Below, one piece after another: positions 9,033 through 18,583 of a stretch of 64,000 nt of DNA; position 1 is the first letter of the stretch, and the number at the start of each line of letters is the position of its first letter. This stretch comes from Adiantum capillus-veneris (Eukaryota > Streptophyta > Polypodiopsida > Polypodiales > Pteridaceae), in assembly GCA_014529385.2 (NCBI GenBank), contig CM043953.1:88027842-88091841 (forward strand). Direction: 5' to 3'. Below the pieces are notes generated by a model, which was not told where the DNA came from, made no database searches, and saw only the letters and a list, made by a program, of their open reading frames with translations. Both the position numbers and the translations under genes were made by a program.

Positions 9033-10263
9033 CAATTCTTGACTAGAATTAGACTTTTGTTCCATGCAGCAGTCTCGGATCTTTGTAGGAAGTCCGCAGC
9101 AAAACCGCTCAATCTGTTCCTTAAACGAGACCTTCTTAAATGAAGAGGTTTGTAGAAAAGATTTCCAAAATCTCTTGCAATAAGCGTCCAGAGAATCTCC
9201 CTTGGTCATCCGAATATGATTCCAAGCGGTTTGTATATCTCATTCGTACTCCCAAGCCAGCCAAGAAGAAATAAAGAGCCTTTTGAATTTCAACCATTTA
9301 ACTGGTGCTTACTGCATGAGAAGAAGAATGGACCATGTTCGAGCATTTCCCTAGAAGAAAGATGTAGCCCTCCGAATCTTGGAATGCTCTGAGTAATGCC
9401 CTCCAGAGAAAGCTATGTCAAACTGCTGAGTGACGGCCAAAGCCCTCTGAGCATCTCGGAACCCTGAAAAAGAGTCAAACTTAATCGAGTGTCTGCCTTC
9501 TTTGAATTCTTTTACTTTCTTGCTTTTATCGTCGAGAAAGTCATATTGGTTGGATCTGTAAAAATGCTTCTTCTTTGCATAAAACATGTGATCGTCGGAG
9601 TCCAAACTATCTTTTCTGTAGAACTGTCAGTAACTAGGCGAAATGTAGGCTTCTTTGCCTTTTGCTTGCCCTTTCTGAAGCTTTGCGAGAAGATTTTGCC
9701 TTTTCTGTCTTCTTCGCTCGAGTCAGAAGAGCTAGAAGAACTATAAGAAGAAGAAGAAGAAGAATTGGTTAGTCCTTCAAATCGTACACGCTTCTTCTGC
9801 TTTCTTGTCAATGCAAAAGAAGATTGACGGCCCAAATAACCCTGGAAGTCAGTTCCTTTCTGGTGCTTTTTCTCATGCTTTTTGGATTTGTTGTTTGCGT
9901 CTAAAAGTCGTTGATCTATGTCTGAACCACCTCTTGTAATTCTTGCTCTGTGAACATCCTCGGAGAAGGAGGTTTCTTGATTGCCGGTTTGATGGGTGGT
10001 TCTGTGGCTTTCTTCCACTGGGTGTGCACTTCTGCGATGGATTGTTGAGACAAAAAATTTGCAAATTTTGGATCCTTTGCAATTCTAATAATCTGCTTTG
10101 TTGCCTCGTCAACCAAGTGTCGACGTTCCATGTCTTCGACCTCAAACTGAGTAGGCCGAGGTGGGCCGTACTCTTCCTCTGATTGATCGTGAGAATCTTC
10201 TTCGTGATCTCCTCCTGCATTTGCAGATGCAGAAGAAGTCGATTGATTCTTGTTAGAATCCAT
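9033..10263 (-). pseudogene. Chromovirus gag N-terminal and central part
   Basis: Starts MDSNKNQSTSSASANAGG at 10263. A charged segment (FEVEDMERRHLVDEATKQII), a serine run (about 12 Ser in 20 residues) with SSEEDRKGK, and a retrotransposon-gag-like block (DSLDAYCKRFWKSFLQTSSF, FKEQIERFCCGLPTKI) follow, in four frames broken by shifts. It continues across the nested element into 4257-4609. The gag-domain motif Y-x-x-R-F-x-x and F-x-x-GLP are typical of capsid in Ty3/gypsy elements. Confidence 0.82.
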
Positions 10264-10598
10264 AAGTGCCGCGAGAAAAGTATCTCACGTGACACATCCA
10301 ACCCTATGTGTCCGTGGACAAGCTATTTCGATAACAAGGGTTCCGTCAGTCCAGTCCGTCTAGATTAGAAGTGATCTGGCACTTTTGTGAGTCTATTCGT
10401 AGACCGTGCATGCCCGGTCACTTAGTCTAGATGCATATCCTTTGGTTGCACACAACATGATCATAAGCGTTCCCATTAGAATCCTTCAGGAGAATGTTCC
10501 AGTGCATTTAGCCTATTTTCCCTATTTTTGACATTTTTCACTTATTATTTTTAAGTGACTTTTGTTAGAAAGTAGGTAGGGCAAATTGGGTAAGTTTG

Positions 10599-10606
10599 TA
10601 TATAAG
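10599..10606 (+). promoter_or_regulatory. TATA box of the LTR promoter
   Basis: TATATAAG in the middle of the LTR, conserved in all four LTRs of the two full copies (13772-13779 plus; 5493-5500 and 8705-8712 minus). It marks the likely U3/R boundary about 25-35 bp downstream. Confidence 0.7.
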
Positions 10607-11251
10607 CAAACCTAGACTAGCACTAATTGGCAGAAGAGGCAGCAGGAGCACTCGCTCAACAGGCAACTTCTCAGCAGAACCCCAAGCCCTAGCGTTTTTG
10701 CTCCACAGCAACCACCTAGCGTTTTTGGACCAGATCAGCCAGTGATTTGCACTTGCAGATTCCGGCGACAGCAGAACATCAGATCAGCCTAGCGTTTTGC
10801 ATTTGCAGAACAATCGGCGACAGATCTGCAGATTTTCAGCCCTAGCGTTTTTGCATCTGCAGCATAACCAGCGTTTTGCAGATTCACCGCGACGGAACAT
10901 CAAGAACCACCAGCGTTTTCAGTTTTCAGCCTTTAGACACCGCAGATCAAGTCTCGAACCTCGCAGATCTCACCTTCCCGCAACAGTTCCTCGCCGCACG
11001 GTCAGTTTCCGCAAGGTTTACAGTTTCAGCCCGGAAAACGCAGATTTCAGCATCTGCGTTTTCAGCGCGTCGTCGTCGCATCGTCGCCATCGACATCGTC
11101 ACCGACATAGAGTCAAAATTCAGCAGATAAAGATTTGCAGATTTCAGCCCTTAGCAGTTTCAGATTTGAGCCCGTCTCGTCGTCGTCCTAATCGTCGTCG
11201 ACATTGTCGGCAAGTCCAAGCATTGTAGAGATTTGTGCAATCAATAGTAGA

Positions 11252-11273
11252 CCACTCTCGCCGACGAGAGTGG
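11252..11273 (+). promoter_or_regulatory. Conserved LTR hairpin (copy 2, 5' LTR)
   Basis: Perfect 8-bp stem CCACTCTC / GAGAGTGG with loop GCCGAC. The same stem with loop ACCGAC is in copy 1 and with GCCATA in the fragment at 16793-16814. Confidence 0.7.
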
Positions 11274-11502
11274 GGCCTTTGGAGGAGGGTTTACGTCGTC
11301 CCTGGTGTCGTATTCTCTTCTCTCTCTATCTCTCAGTCTCATACACTTTCACGCACAGTGTCCATTCACTTGTTTGTGATCATTGCACTCTCATTAAGAA
11401 CGGAAGGCTCTCCCTTCCATAAGAACAAAAAGGAACCTTGAGCACAGTTCGGAGCACTCATCTTGAGCAAAGTTCAAACATTCATTCCGCTGCACCTTAC
11501 AT

Positions 11503-11514
11503 TGGTATCAGAGC
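11503..11514 (+). other. Primer-binding site of copy 2 (tRNA-iMet type)
   Basis: TGGTATCAGAGC one base after the LTR end TTACA. Confidence 0.95.
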
Positions 11515-11972
11515 TTTGGCAGTGTTCTGTATCACTCAAGGAAAGAATCACAAGAATCACAAGATTTTTTTTTTGCTTGTTGAGGTCGCACGAACCCAAC
11601 TTCACTTGGGCTTGTCGATTCCTATTCGTGTTTTTGAAGAGTGGCAGGAATCCCAGGAAAGAAGGGCTTGCCCAGCCTCCCCTTGTGCCTCTTTTCACTC
11701 ATTGAGAGTGGACCATGCACTTAGCGGCAGGCCAATTGACGTGAGGTGGGAAAAAGCAACCTTGGTGTGAGCGCAAGGCCGCCAAGGGGTGCGCCTGCGG
11801 AAATGAGTAGAACTCGGGTGAAGAGAAGATCCTTCTCAAACACGGTTTGCAAGCGAAAGAAGACCTCAAGAACCTCAAGACCCTCAAGAACTCAAAACCC
11901 CCAAGAACCCAAGTTCCTCGTGAACTTAAGAACCCAAGACCACAAGGACCCACAAGAACCCACGACTTCAGA

Positions 11973-12284
11973 ATGGTCATCACTCGAAGTGGAATGGATA
12001 CTTCGCTTGGAGGTGATGAGCATAAGAGAGGCGAAGAAGAATTTTCCCCACAAGGAGGTTTTTCCGATCCTCCCCCTTCCCCATCTACGTCAAGGATTGC
12101 ACTAACTCCTATGGAGGCCTTAGACCAGATGTTTATGGAAAGGAAGTTAGAATGCGAAGCAAGAAATGCAGAAAGAAAAGCAAAAATGGATCGCAGACAC
12201 GCAGAAAGAAAAGAAGAAATGGATCGCAGACAGGCAGAAAGCAAAGCAGAAAGAGAAGCAGAAAGAAAGACAAGCCGATTTTGA
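11973..12284 (+). CDS. Arg/Glu-rich gag-like ORF, copy 2 (upstream part)
   Basis: Starts MVITRSGMDTSLGGDEHKRG and is collinear with 6896-7282 of copy 1. The charged helix has MDRRHAERKEEMDRRQAESK-type repeats. The frame ends in KTSRF, but the homologous protein continues one frame over from about 12290 (LRLFSQVQTHFAQNQ), so a single frameshift separates it from the downstream part. Confidence 0.6.
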   Translation: MVITRSGMDTSLGGDEHKRGEEEFSPQGGFSDPPPSPSTSRIALTPMEALDQMFMERKLECEARNAERKAKMDRRHAERKEEMDRRQAESKAEREAERKTSRF

Positions 12285-12289
12285 TCGCG

Positions 12290-13164
12290 AGAAGAAAGCA
12301 AGAAAGGCATTGAACGACCGACACATGGAAGAGATGTTGCGACTTTTTTCTCAAGTGCAGACGCACTTTGCACAGAATCAGGAAAAGGAGACTCTCTCAG
12401 TCTCTACTTCTCCACAGCAAGACACACATGATTTGCATGATGATGATTTGAATGACAATAATAAGCATGGTGATTTGCATGATCAAGATGCGATTTCTCA
12501 CAAGCATGATGAGTTGCATGAAGATGATGTGATTGTTCACAAGGATGATGTGTTAGTGGATGCTTTTTCTAGCGAAGCTAACCTCGTTGCAGATTCGATC
12601 AATCACGAAGGATCGATCTTGGCTCTCGAGTCAAGGTCCAAAGAACCCCCTCAAGAAGAAGCGATCTTGGCTCTCGAGCCTAGGTCCAAAGAACCCTTAC
12701 AGGAAGTATTATGTGTTCGCATGATTAGTACGCTCGCATTGTTCGAGTGTTTCATTCGTGATCGTTTCTTGTATTTTAGTCAGCGTCTTTATGCGATCCC
12801 TTTTACTAGGCATGACATATTGTACGTTGAGTACGTTTCACTCATGAATGAGCACGGTCTGCGGATTTTTCTTGCAAAGCTGAAAAGTATGCAGTCACGG
12901 ACGTCACATTCCATGTCTCTTCCTTGGCATGACACATTCGTAGAAAGAGCACATGAAAGTATGAGCACCAAGCATGGGCCTTTCCGTTGTGAATTGCCAC
13001 AGTTGATTGATTTAGATCAGAAACACAAGAGTCGATCTCATTGTTTGCGTATGTGTGGTGAATGTTTGACACTCCGTCTATTTGTTCATCTACATTGCAT
13101 GCACAGTCTATTAGGACGACAAGATTTTTTCCAGTCACTTTACATGTATACCTACATGGAATAG
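12290..13164 (+). CDS. His/Asp-repeat protein, copy 2 (downstream part)
   Basis: Open for about 290 residues: helix end HMEEMLRLFSQVQTHFAQNQ, then DLHDDDLNDNNKHGDLHDQD and HKHDELHEDDVIVHKDDVLV, two ILALE(S/P)RSKEP units, and the conserved CVRMISTLALFECFIRDRFL ... HSMSLPWHDTFVERAHESMS region. It is closely similar to 5797-6899, but a frameshift and stop near 13160 separate the last 100 residues (EILEEERSMTLGEVEALKKP, present at 13200-13340). The His/Asp repeat is shorter than in copy 1. Function unknown. Confidence 0.6.
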
Positions 13165-13452
13165 GTATGTTCATGGTTTTGTGTTGGAAATGGTTTCAGG
13201 AATTTTCAGCCACGGAGATTCTTGAAGAAGAAAGAAGCATGACACTCGGCGAAGTTGAAGCATTGAAGAAGCCACAGAAGATCGTCGCTTTCGGCACGGC
13301 CCAAAGAAGCAAGCATTGCAGACCTTTATGAAGTTCAAGTACCGCACGACCCACACATCCGAGTGGACGGCGAAAAGTCCCTTCCAGGATTTCGGATGCT
13401 GTTGGCGATCTCCCTCGACGCCATACAGTTCGGTATCAGTACCTCACTTTGA

Positions 13453-13463
13453 AAAGGAGGGGA
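13453..13463 (+). other. Polypurine tract of copy 2
   Basis: AAAGGAGGGGA immediately before the 3' LTR start TGCCACGTGACA. Confidence 0.88.
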
Positions 13464-14587
13464 TGCCACGTGACACATCCAACCCTATGTGTCCGTGGAC
13501 AAGCTACTTCGATAACAAGGGTTCCGTCAGTCAAGTTAGTCTAGATTAAAAGTGATTTGGCACTTTTGTGAGTCTATTCGTAGACCGTGCATGCCCAGTC
13601 ACTTAGTGTAGATGCATATCCTCTTGGTTGTACACAGCATGATCATAAGCATTCCCAACAGAAATTTTCAGGGAAATTTTCCAGTGCATTTAGCCTATTT
13701 TCCCTATTTTTGACTTATTATTTTTAAGTGACTTTTGTTGGAAAGTAGATAGGGCAAATTGAGTAAGTTTGTATATAAGCAAACGTAGACTAGCACTAAT
13801 TGGCAGAAGAGGCAGCAGGAGCACTCGCTCAACAGGCAACTTCTCAGCAGAACCCCAAGCCCTAGCGTTTTTGCTCCACAACAACCACCTAGCGTTTTTG
13901 GACCAGATCAGCCAGCGATTTGCACTTGCAGATTCCGGCGACAACAGAACATCAGATTAGCCTAGCGTTTTGCATTTGTAGAACAACCGGCGACAGATTC
14001 CCCGCGACATTTTCAGTTTTCAGCCTTTACACACTGCAGATCAAGTCCCGAACCTCGCAGATCTCACCTTCCCGCAGTAGTTCCTCGCCGCACGGTCAAT
14101 TTCCGCAAGGTTTATAGTTTCAACCCGGAAAAACGCAGATTTCAGCATCTGCATTTTCAGCGCGTCGTCGTCGCATCATCGCCATCGATATCGTCACCGA
14201 CATAGAGTCAGAATTCAGCCGATAAAGACTTGCAGATTTCAGCCCTTAGCAGTTTCAGATTTCAGCCCGTCTCGTCGTCGTCCTCATCCTTGGCAAGTCC
14301 AAGCATTGTAGAGATTTGTGCAATCAATAGTAGACCACTCTCGCCGACGAGAGTGGGGCCTTCGGAGGAGAGTTTTACAACGTCTCTAGTGTCGTATTCT
14401 CTTCTCTCTCTACCTCTCAGTCTCATACACTTTCACGCACAGTGTCCATTTACTTGTTTGTGATCATTGCACTCTCTCATTAAGAACGGAAGGCTCTCCC
14501 TTCCATAAGAACAAAAAGGAACCTTGAGCACAGTTCGGAGCACTCATCTTGAGCAAAGTTCAAACATTCATTCCGCTGCACCTTACA
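13464..14587 (+). repeat. 3' LTR of copy 2 (1124 bp)
   Basis: Starts TGCCACGTGACACATCC and ends CTGCACCTTACA. Compared with the 5' LTR it lacks several short repeats around 13990-14040. TATA box 13772-13779, hairpin 14335-14356. Confidence 0.92.
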
Positions 14588-14622
14588 ATATTGGATTTCT
14601 CGATAGAAGAGAAATTGGCCAC

Positions 14623-14635
14623 GCTCTAATACCAC
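14623..14635 (-). other. Primer-binding site of the chromovirus
   Basis: On the minus strand GTGGTATTAGAGC follows the LTR end GTTACA. It differs from the canonical tRNA-Met site by one base. The leader after it points into the chromovirus gag beyond the nested copy 2. Confidence 0.75.
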
Positions 14636-15178
14636 TGTAACAAACTTGGACACCCCAAGTCAAGATTCTACCGCGACACAATAGAGACTTACTTCAAAAC
14701 AGTTCACAAAGACGACACGGCCCCGCATAGTTTTGTGCCTAGAGGTATTGGCCCCAAAGACTGGCACCCCTTTCGGTATTTCTTCTTATATTAATTAGTG
14801 TTTGAAGTACAAGAGAGTAGGCAGGCACTCACTCTCAGACTCTGCGTCGAGATGCTCTGAGAAGTGAGGCTTAGCCCACTTATTTATTGGTACAAGGGAT
14901 GCCCAAAAGCGGAGCCCCAAAAGCATTAATTAAAAAGCTTCTCACTCAAAAGCGGTTGTCCCAAGAGCTGCTCATAAAATCAGCCAGCATAATTTTCGGA
15001 ATTCTGTATAGTGTACGAACTGCCACGTCATCAACGTAACCTGCGGCGCAAATTCCATGCTGCCACGTAAGCACTCTGTCAACCCAATCCCTGGGCGTCC
15101 GTAGTGGCTACCGCGTCAGCATGTGCCACATCATCAGTTTTTGAATGGCCAGTCCATGTGCAGTCCCTAAATCTGTCA
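14636..15178 (-). repeat. 5' LTR of the chromovirus (543 bp)
   Basis: On the minus strand it starts TGACAGATTTAGGG and ends TTTGTTACA next to the primer site. It contains GAAATACCGAAAGGGG and CTTTGGGGCCAATAC, shared with the LTRs at 43086-43772, 45214-45887 and 48022-48741, so those elements belong to a related lineage. Assignment to the chromovirus rests on orientation and on the leader joining to gag across the nested copy 2. Confidence 0.7.
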
Positions 15179-15185
15179 GATACCC

Positions 15186-15694
15186 CCCCATTGGTCTCGC
15201 ACCGTCATGCGGTGCGCTTTTCCAACACCGCTATTCTCCCTCCCCTGTAGAAAGCAATTATCCCTTTCCCCTTCGCCGCCTTGATCTCTGACATCAACTC
15301 TTGCATGTGTGCTACCTGTGTGAGAGTGAGGTTATCACCCAAAAATATCCCAGTTTGCTTGAGTGTTGGTCTCTTTTTTATGGAATTCCTTCCTAGCTTC
15401 TAGCGTAGGGAAACGTATAATGAGTGCTCTTTCCTTGGGCCTTCCTTTCTCATCACTTTCCTTCTTGCCAACTCTCCAAGCACCTGTATGTGTGGGTTCT
15501 TCTACTTTTCCACTGTCGTTGAGACTTGTAACACGCACATGAAGGGCTCTAGTCATTCTCTTTTGCTCCTCAATTGTCATATTGATGATAGTGGATGTCG
15601 TTGTGGCTTCAGGCATCTTATATTTTCCTTTCTTTGTGTTTTCGATCCACTTTTCAGCTTTCTCATCGTCGTCCTCATCGTCGGCAAAGTCCAA
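15186..15694 (-). pseudogene. LINE ORF1 fragment (same family as 26560-34100)
   Basis: The minus strand reads EKAEKWIENTKKGKYKM, IINMTIEEQKRMTRALHVRV, AWRVGKKESDEKGRPKERAL and IIRFPTLEARKEFHKK. These match the ORF1 at 33250-34071 and 34263-34748 in order. It is cut by LTR sequence on both sides: the chromovirus LTR to the left and an LTR fragment to the right. Confidence 0.85.
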
Positions 15695-15971
15695 GCATTG
15701 TAGAGATTTGTGCGATCAATAGTAGACCGCTCTCGCCATAGAGAGTGGGGCCTTCGGAGGAGGGTTTGACAACATTTTGGTGTCGTATTCTTCTCTCTCT
15801 ATCTCTCAGTCTCAGCACCTTCATTCACAGTGTCACCACTTTGTTTGTCCATTGCACTCTCTCACTAAAGGAACGAAAGGCTCTCCCTTACGTAAGTAAA
15901 AGAAACCCTTGAGCACAGTTTTGAGCACTCATCTTGAGCAAAGTTCAACATTCACTTCCGCTGCACCTTAC
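15672..15971 (+). repeat. LTR 3'-end fragment of the pol-less family
   Basis: Matches the last 300 bp of the LTRs above (AAGTCCAAGCATTGTAGAG ... CTGCACCTTACA), with the hairpin in variant form (loop GCCATA). The left border blends into TCG-rich LINE sequence, so it is approximate. Confidence 0.85.
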
Positions 15972-17041
15972 AACACAGCATGACGATCAAATTTCCATGA
16001 GAACCCATCAGGAGCATTTTTACAGTGCATAGACCTATTTTCCCTATTTTTGACATTTTTCACTTATTATTTTGAAGTGACTTTTGTTGGGAACTAGGTA
16101 GGGCAAATTAGCAAGTAAAGTACATAAGAAACCTAGCGCTAGTACTTTCTAGCAGAATAGGCAGCAGGGACCAGACATCCGACAGTGCACCTTCTCAGCA
16201 AGACCCCCCCTCCCCCGGGCAACAAAACCTAGCGTTTTCAGCCAAGACATAGCCAGCGTTTTCAGCAGTGCAAATCAGCCAGCGTTTTGCACTTGCAGTG
16301 TCCCTGGCAACAACAGGACCCAGATCAGCCCTGGCATTTTTGCATTGCATAGCAGCCCAGCAACAGCAAGACAGCAGAAGCCTAGCGTTTTTGCAGCAGC
16401 CCCAAATTCAGCCCTAGCGTATTTGGTTTGCAGATCAGCACATAGCGTTTTGCAAATTCATCGCGACAAGATCATCAGAAGCATCAACGTTTTCAGTTTT
16501 CAGCAGACACACCGCAGTAGAAGTCCCGAACCTTGCAGATCTCACCTTCCCGCAGCAAATCTTCGCCGCACGGTCATATCCATCGAAGTTTGCAGATTCA
16601 GCCCGGAAAACACAGATTTCAACATCTGCTTTTCAGCGCATCATCGTTGCATCGTCGTCATCACCGTCATCACCGACATAGAGTTAGAATTCAGCAGATA
16701 CCTTAGCGTTTTCAGATTTCAGCCCGTCTAGTCGTCGTCAACATCGTCAGCAAGTCCAAGCATTGTAGAGTTTTGTGCAATCAATAGTAGACCACTCTCG
16801 CCATAGAGAGTGGGGCCTTCGGAGGAGGGTTTTTTGACAACATTCTGGTGTCGTATTCTTCTCTCTCTATCTCTCAGTCTCATGCAGCTTCATTCACAAT
16901 GTTCACTTTGTTTGTGTCCATTGCACTCTCTCACTAAAGGAATGGAAGGCTCTCCCTTCCGTAAGTAAAAGGAACCCTTGAGCACAGTTCGGAGCACTCA
17001 TCTTGAGCAAAGTTCAACATTCACTTCCGCTGCACCTTACA
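15972..17041 (+). repeat. Diverged LTR of the pol-less family, 5'-truncated
   Basis: Begins at the equivalent of LTR position 170 (ACACAGCATGACGATC) right after the previous LTR end and runs to CTGCACCTTACA. The AGCGTTTT motifs are present, the TATA box has decayed, and the hairpin is at 16793-16814. It is an older subfamily than copies 1 and 2. No internal region follows it. Confidence 0.85.
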
Positions 17042-17840
17042 CCAAGGGTGGTCTGGCATAGAACTGACATGGCCAATGGATAGACCCGAGGTGTACACAA
17101 TTGCGACTGCTACTGACACTGCCAATTGCTCCTACACACGAGACCGTAAAAACGGTCTCCACATGGACATCGCCTCCAACATGCTTTGAGAGCATAAATC
17201 TGGTGTATCTCCTCCTGGCTAGATCTAGATGTGGATCTAGATTTCAGTCAAGGAAACCTGCTAGTGCATTGGGACAAGGCCGGTGAAAGGCTGTCATGAG
17301 GTGGTAGTGTAGTTTGCACCATAGAGATTATCTCTGAGCACTGCATCTGCTGCCCATGAAAAACGTTGGGGCTGATCTGCTGAGCAAGAAAACGCTGGCT
17401 GATCACATGCCAAAAAGCTGGCTGATGTGAAGGAAAACGCTAGCTGCTCTGCCTCTGCACCAAGCCCCTCTGGGCGCAATTGCAATGGATGACTGAGGTG
17501 ACCCCCCTCTGTCTATATAGGGCCAACTCCTGGGTGCCCGACCCAGCCCTCACTCCCCACAACCATGATAAATGGGAAATACTAGGGATAGGGTGGAAAG
17601 TGGCACCAAATGCTCATGGGGCACAAGGAAAAAATATCACAAGCCTGGGTAATAATATTCCCAGCCTGTAGGAGCACAATTGGCCATGGAACAAAGCCCA
17701 AAACCCGAGCTAAAAATGGTTGGACACAACCCGACATGAGAAACTTGCCTTACACTGGCCGGGCACAGCTAAAAACAGCCCTCACTCCCTAGCACCTATC
17801 CCTGGGAGAAACTGGTACAGATTGGACCAATCCGAAGAGA
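17042..17840. other. No gene; weak LTR-like sequence
   Basis: No coding region recognised. At 17330-17480 the minus strand has several CAGCGTTTT-type motifs like those in the pol-less LTR family, in reverse orientation, so part of this may be a very old LTR. Confidence 0.4.
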
Positions 17841-17844
17841 TGCC

Positions 17845-18040
17845 TAACGTCTTCAAAAGGCCAAAATGACCTCTAAGACCAAAAGGTTAGAAGTGGTAAA
17901 TCTGATACAGTGCCTGATTGCAAAGAGGAGAGAGAGAGAAATGAAATGTTATATTAACGTCTTCAAAAGGCCAAATGATATATGAGACCAAACTGTTACA
18001 AAATTGTGAATCTGATACCATGTCTGGGTACAAAAAGACC
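17845..18040 (-). repeat. Two LINE 3'-tail fragments in tandem
   Basis: Two copies (about 17848-17920 and 17939-18035) of the sequence found at the 3' ends of the LINEs at 26572, 38500 and 39240: TTATATTAACGTCTTC, AAAGGCC, ATGAGACCA, GTGAATCTGATACCATGTC, all in minus orientation. They are 3' stubs of 5'-truncated insertions. Confidence 0.8.
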
Positions 18041-18080
18041 AGAACAAAATACTACTACTACTAGAATCCATCCTCATCTG

Positions 18081-18083
<3 letters not shown>

Positions 18084-18140
<57 letters not shown>
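18084..18140. repeat. (GA)n microsatellite, 57 bp
   Basis: Ends 16 bp before the splice acceptor of the first visible exon of the 5'-nucleotidase gene, directly upstream of its short pyrimidine tract. Confidence 0.98.
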
Positions 18141-18143
<3 letters not shown>

Positions 18144-18156
18144 CTTTCTTTTGCAG

Positions 18157-18449
18157 GTGCTTGTACAAGTAGCAAAGGACTCAACATTGAGAAAAAGAAA
18201 GATTATGGACCTTTTAGTGCACCGTTTCACGCCTTGGCAGAAGAACGAGAGTCTTATGATTGTTGGAAGTTCAATGTTGATATGCGCAAGAAAGTTTTTT
18301 GTAACCGGTCCTTGAATATGAAGAGCATTGTAGCTATGGGATTTGATATGGACTATACACTGGCACAATATCGACCGGATACCTTTGAGACTTTGGCTTA
18401 CTATGGCACCATCAAAAAGCTTGTGTTCGATCTCGGATATCCTCGTGAG
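18157..18449 (+). CDS. 5'-nucleotidase exon with HAD motif I
   Basis: Acceptor TTCTTTTGCAG. The exon starts with two bases of a split codon and reads ACTSSKGLNIEKKKDYGPFS through KKVFCNRSLNMKSIVAMGFD, DMDYTLAQYRPDTFETLAYY, to DLGYPRE at a phase-0 donor (GTCTTT, weak). DMDYT holds the catalytic Asp pair. The residues before VFCNRSLNMK may be a linker to a targeting or N-terminal region in a missing upstream exon. Confidence 0.9.
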
Positions 18450-18533
18450 GTCTTTTCTAATGCCTTAACTGTGATAAAAAGAAGGTACATGCAATTGTAG
18501 GCTTTCAAGGTTTTGTTCTCATCTTCCCCTTCC

Positions 18534-18583
<50 letters not shown>

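Larger units (their letters stand above)
10283..11501 (+). repeat. 5' LTR of copy 2 (1219 bp)
   Basis: Starts with the CACGTG-containing palindrome (first bases TC in place of TG), has a TATATAAG box at 10599-10606, repeated AGCGTTTTTG motifs at 10690-10910, the hairpin at 11252-11273, a CT-rich leader, and ends CTGCACCTTACA. Confidence 0.93.
10283..14587 (+). mobile_element. Pol-less LTR retrotransposon, copy 2 (LARD-like)
   Basis: 4305 bp, same family as 4615-9027 but on the plus strand. LTRs are at 10283-11501 and 13464-14587, with primer site 11503-11514, polypurine tract 13453-13463 and an internal ORF without polymerase genes. The flanks (AAGTA left, ATATT right) do not form a clean duplication, and the 5' terminus is TCTCACGTGACA in place of TGTCACGTGACA. 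This suggests point decay or LTR recombination after insertion. It lies in the 5' leader of the chromovirus, between the primer site at 14623-14634 and gag start at 10263. Confidence 0.9.
651..15178 (-). mobile_element. Ty3/gypsy chromovirus, degenerate, with two nested LTR elements
   Basis: On the minus strand the order is LTR (14636-15178), tRNA-Met-type primer site, gag, zinc knuckle, aspartic protease, RT, RNase H, integrase and C-terminal chromodomain. This order (RT before integrase) defines Ty3/gypsy, and the chromodomain places it in the chromoviruses. Frameshifts and stops break every domain. Two insertions of one pol-less LTR family interrupt it: 4615-9027 in gag and 10283-14587 in the 5' leader. 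Without these insertions the element would be about 6 kb, normal for the group. The 3' boundary is uncertain because no matching 3' LTR was found at the left end of the window. Confidence 0.85.

Noticed and set aside
17982-18156. Extension of the first 5'-nucleotidase exon upstream through the GA repeat
   Set aside because: The open frame comes from LINE tail and microsatellite sequence. A pyrimidine tract and CAG at 18154-18156 indicate a splice acceptor.
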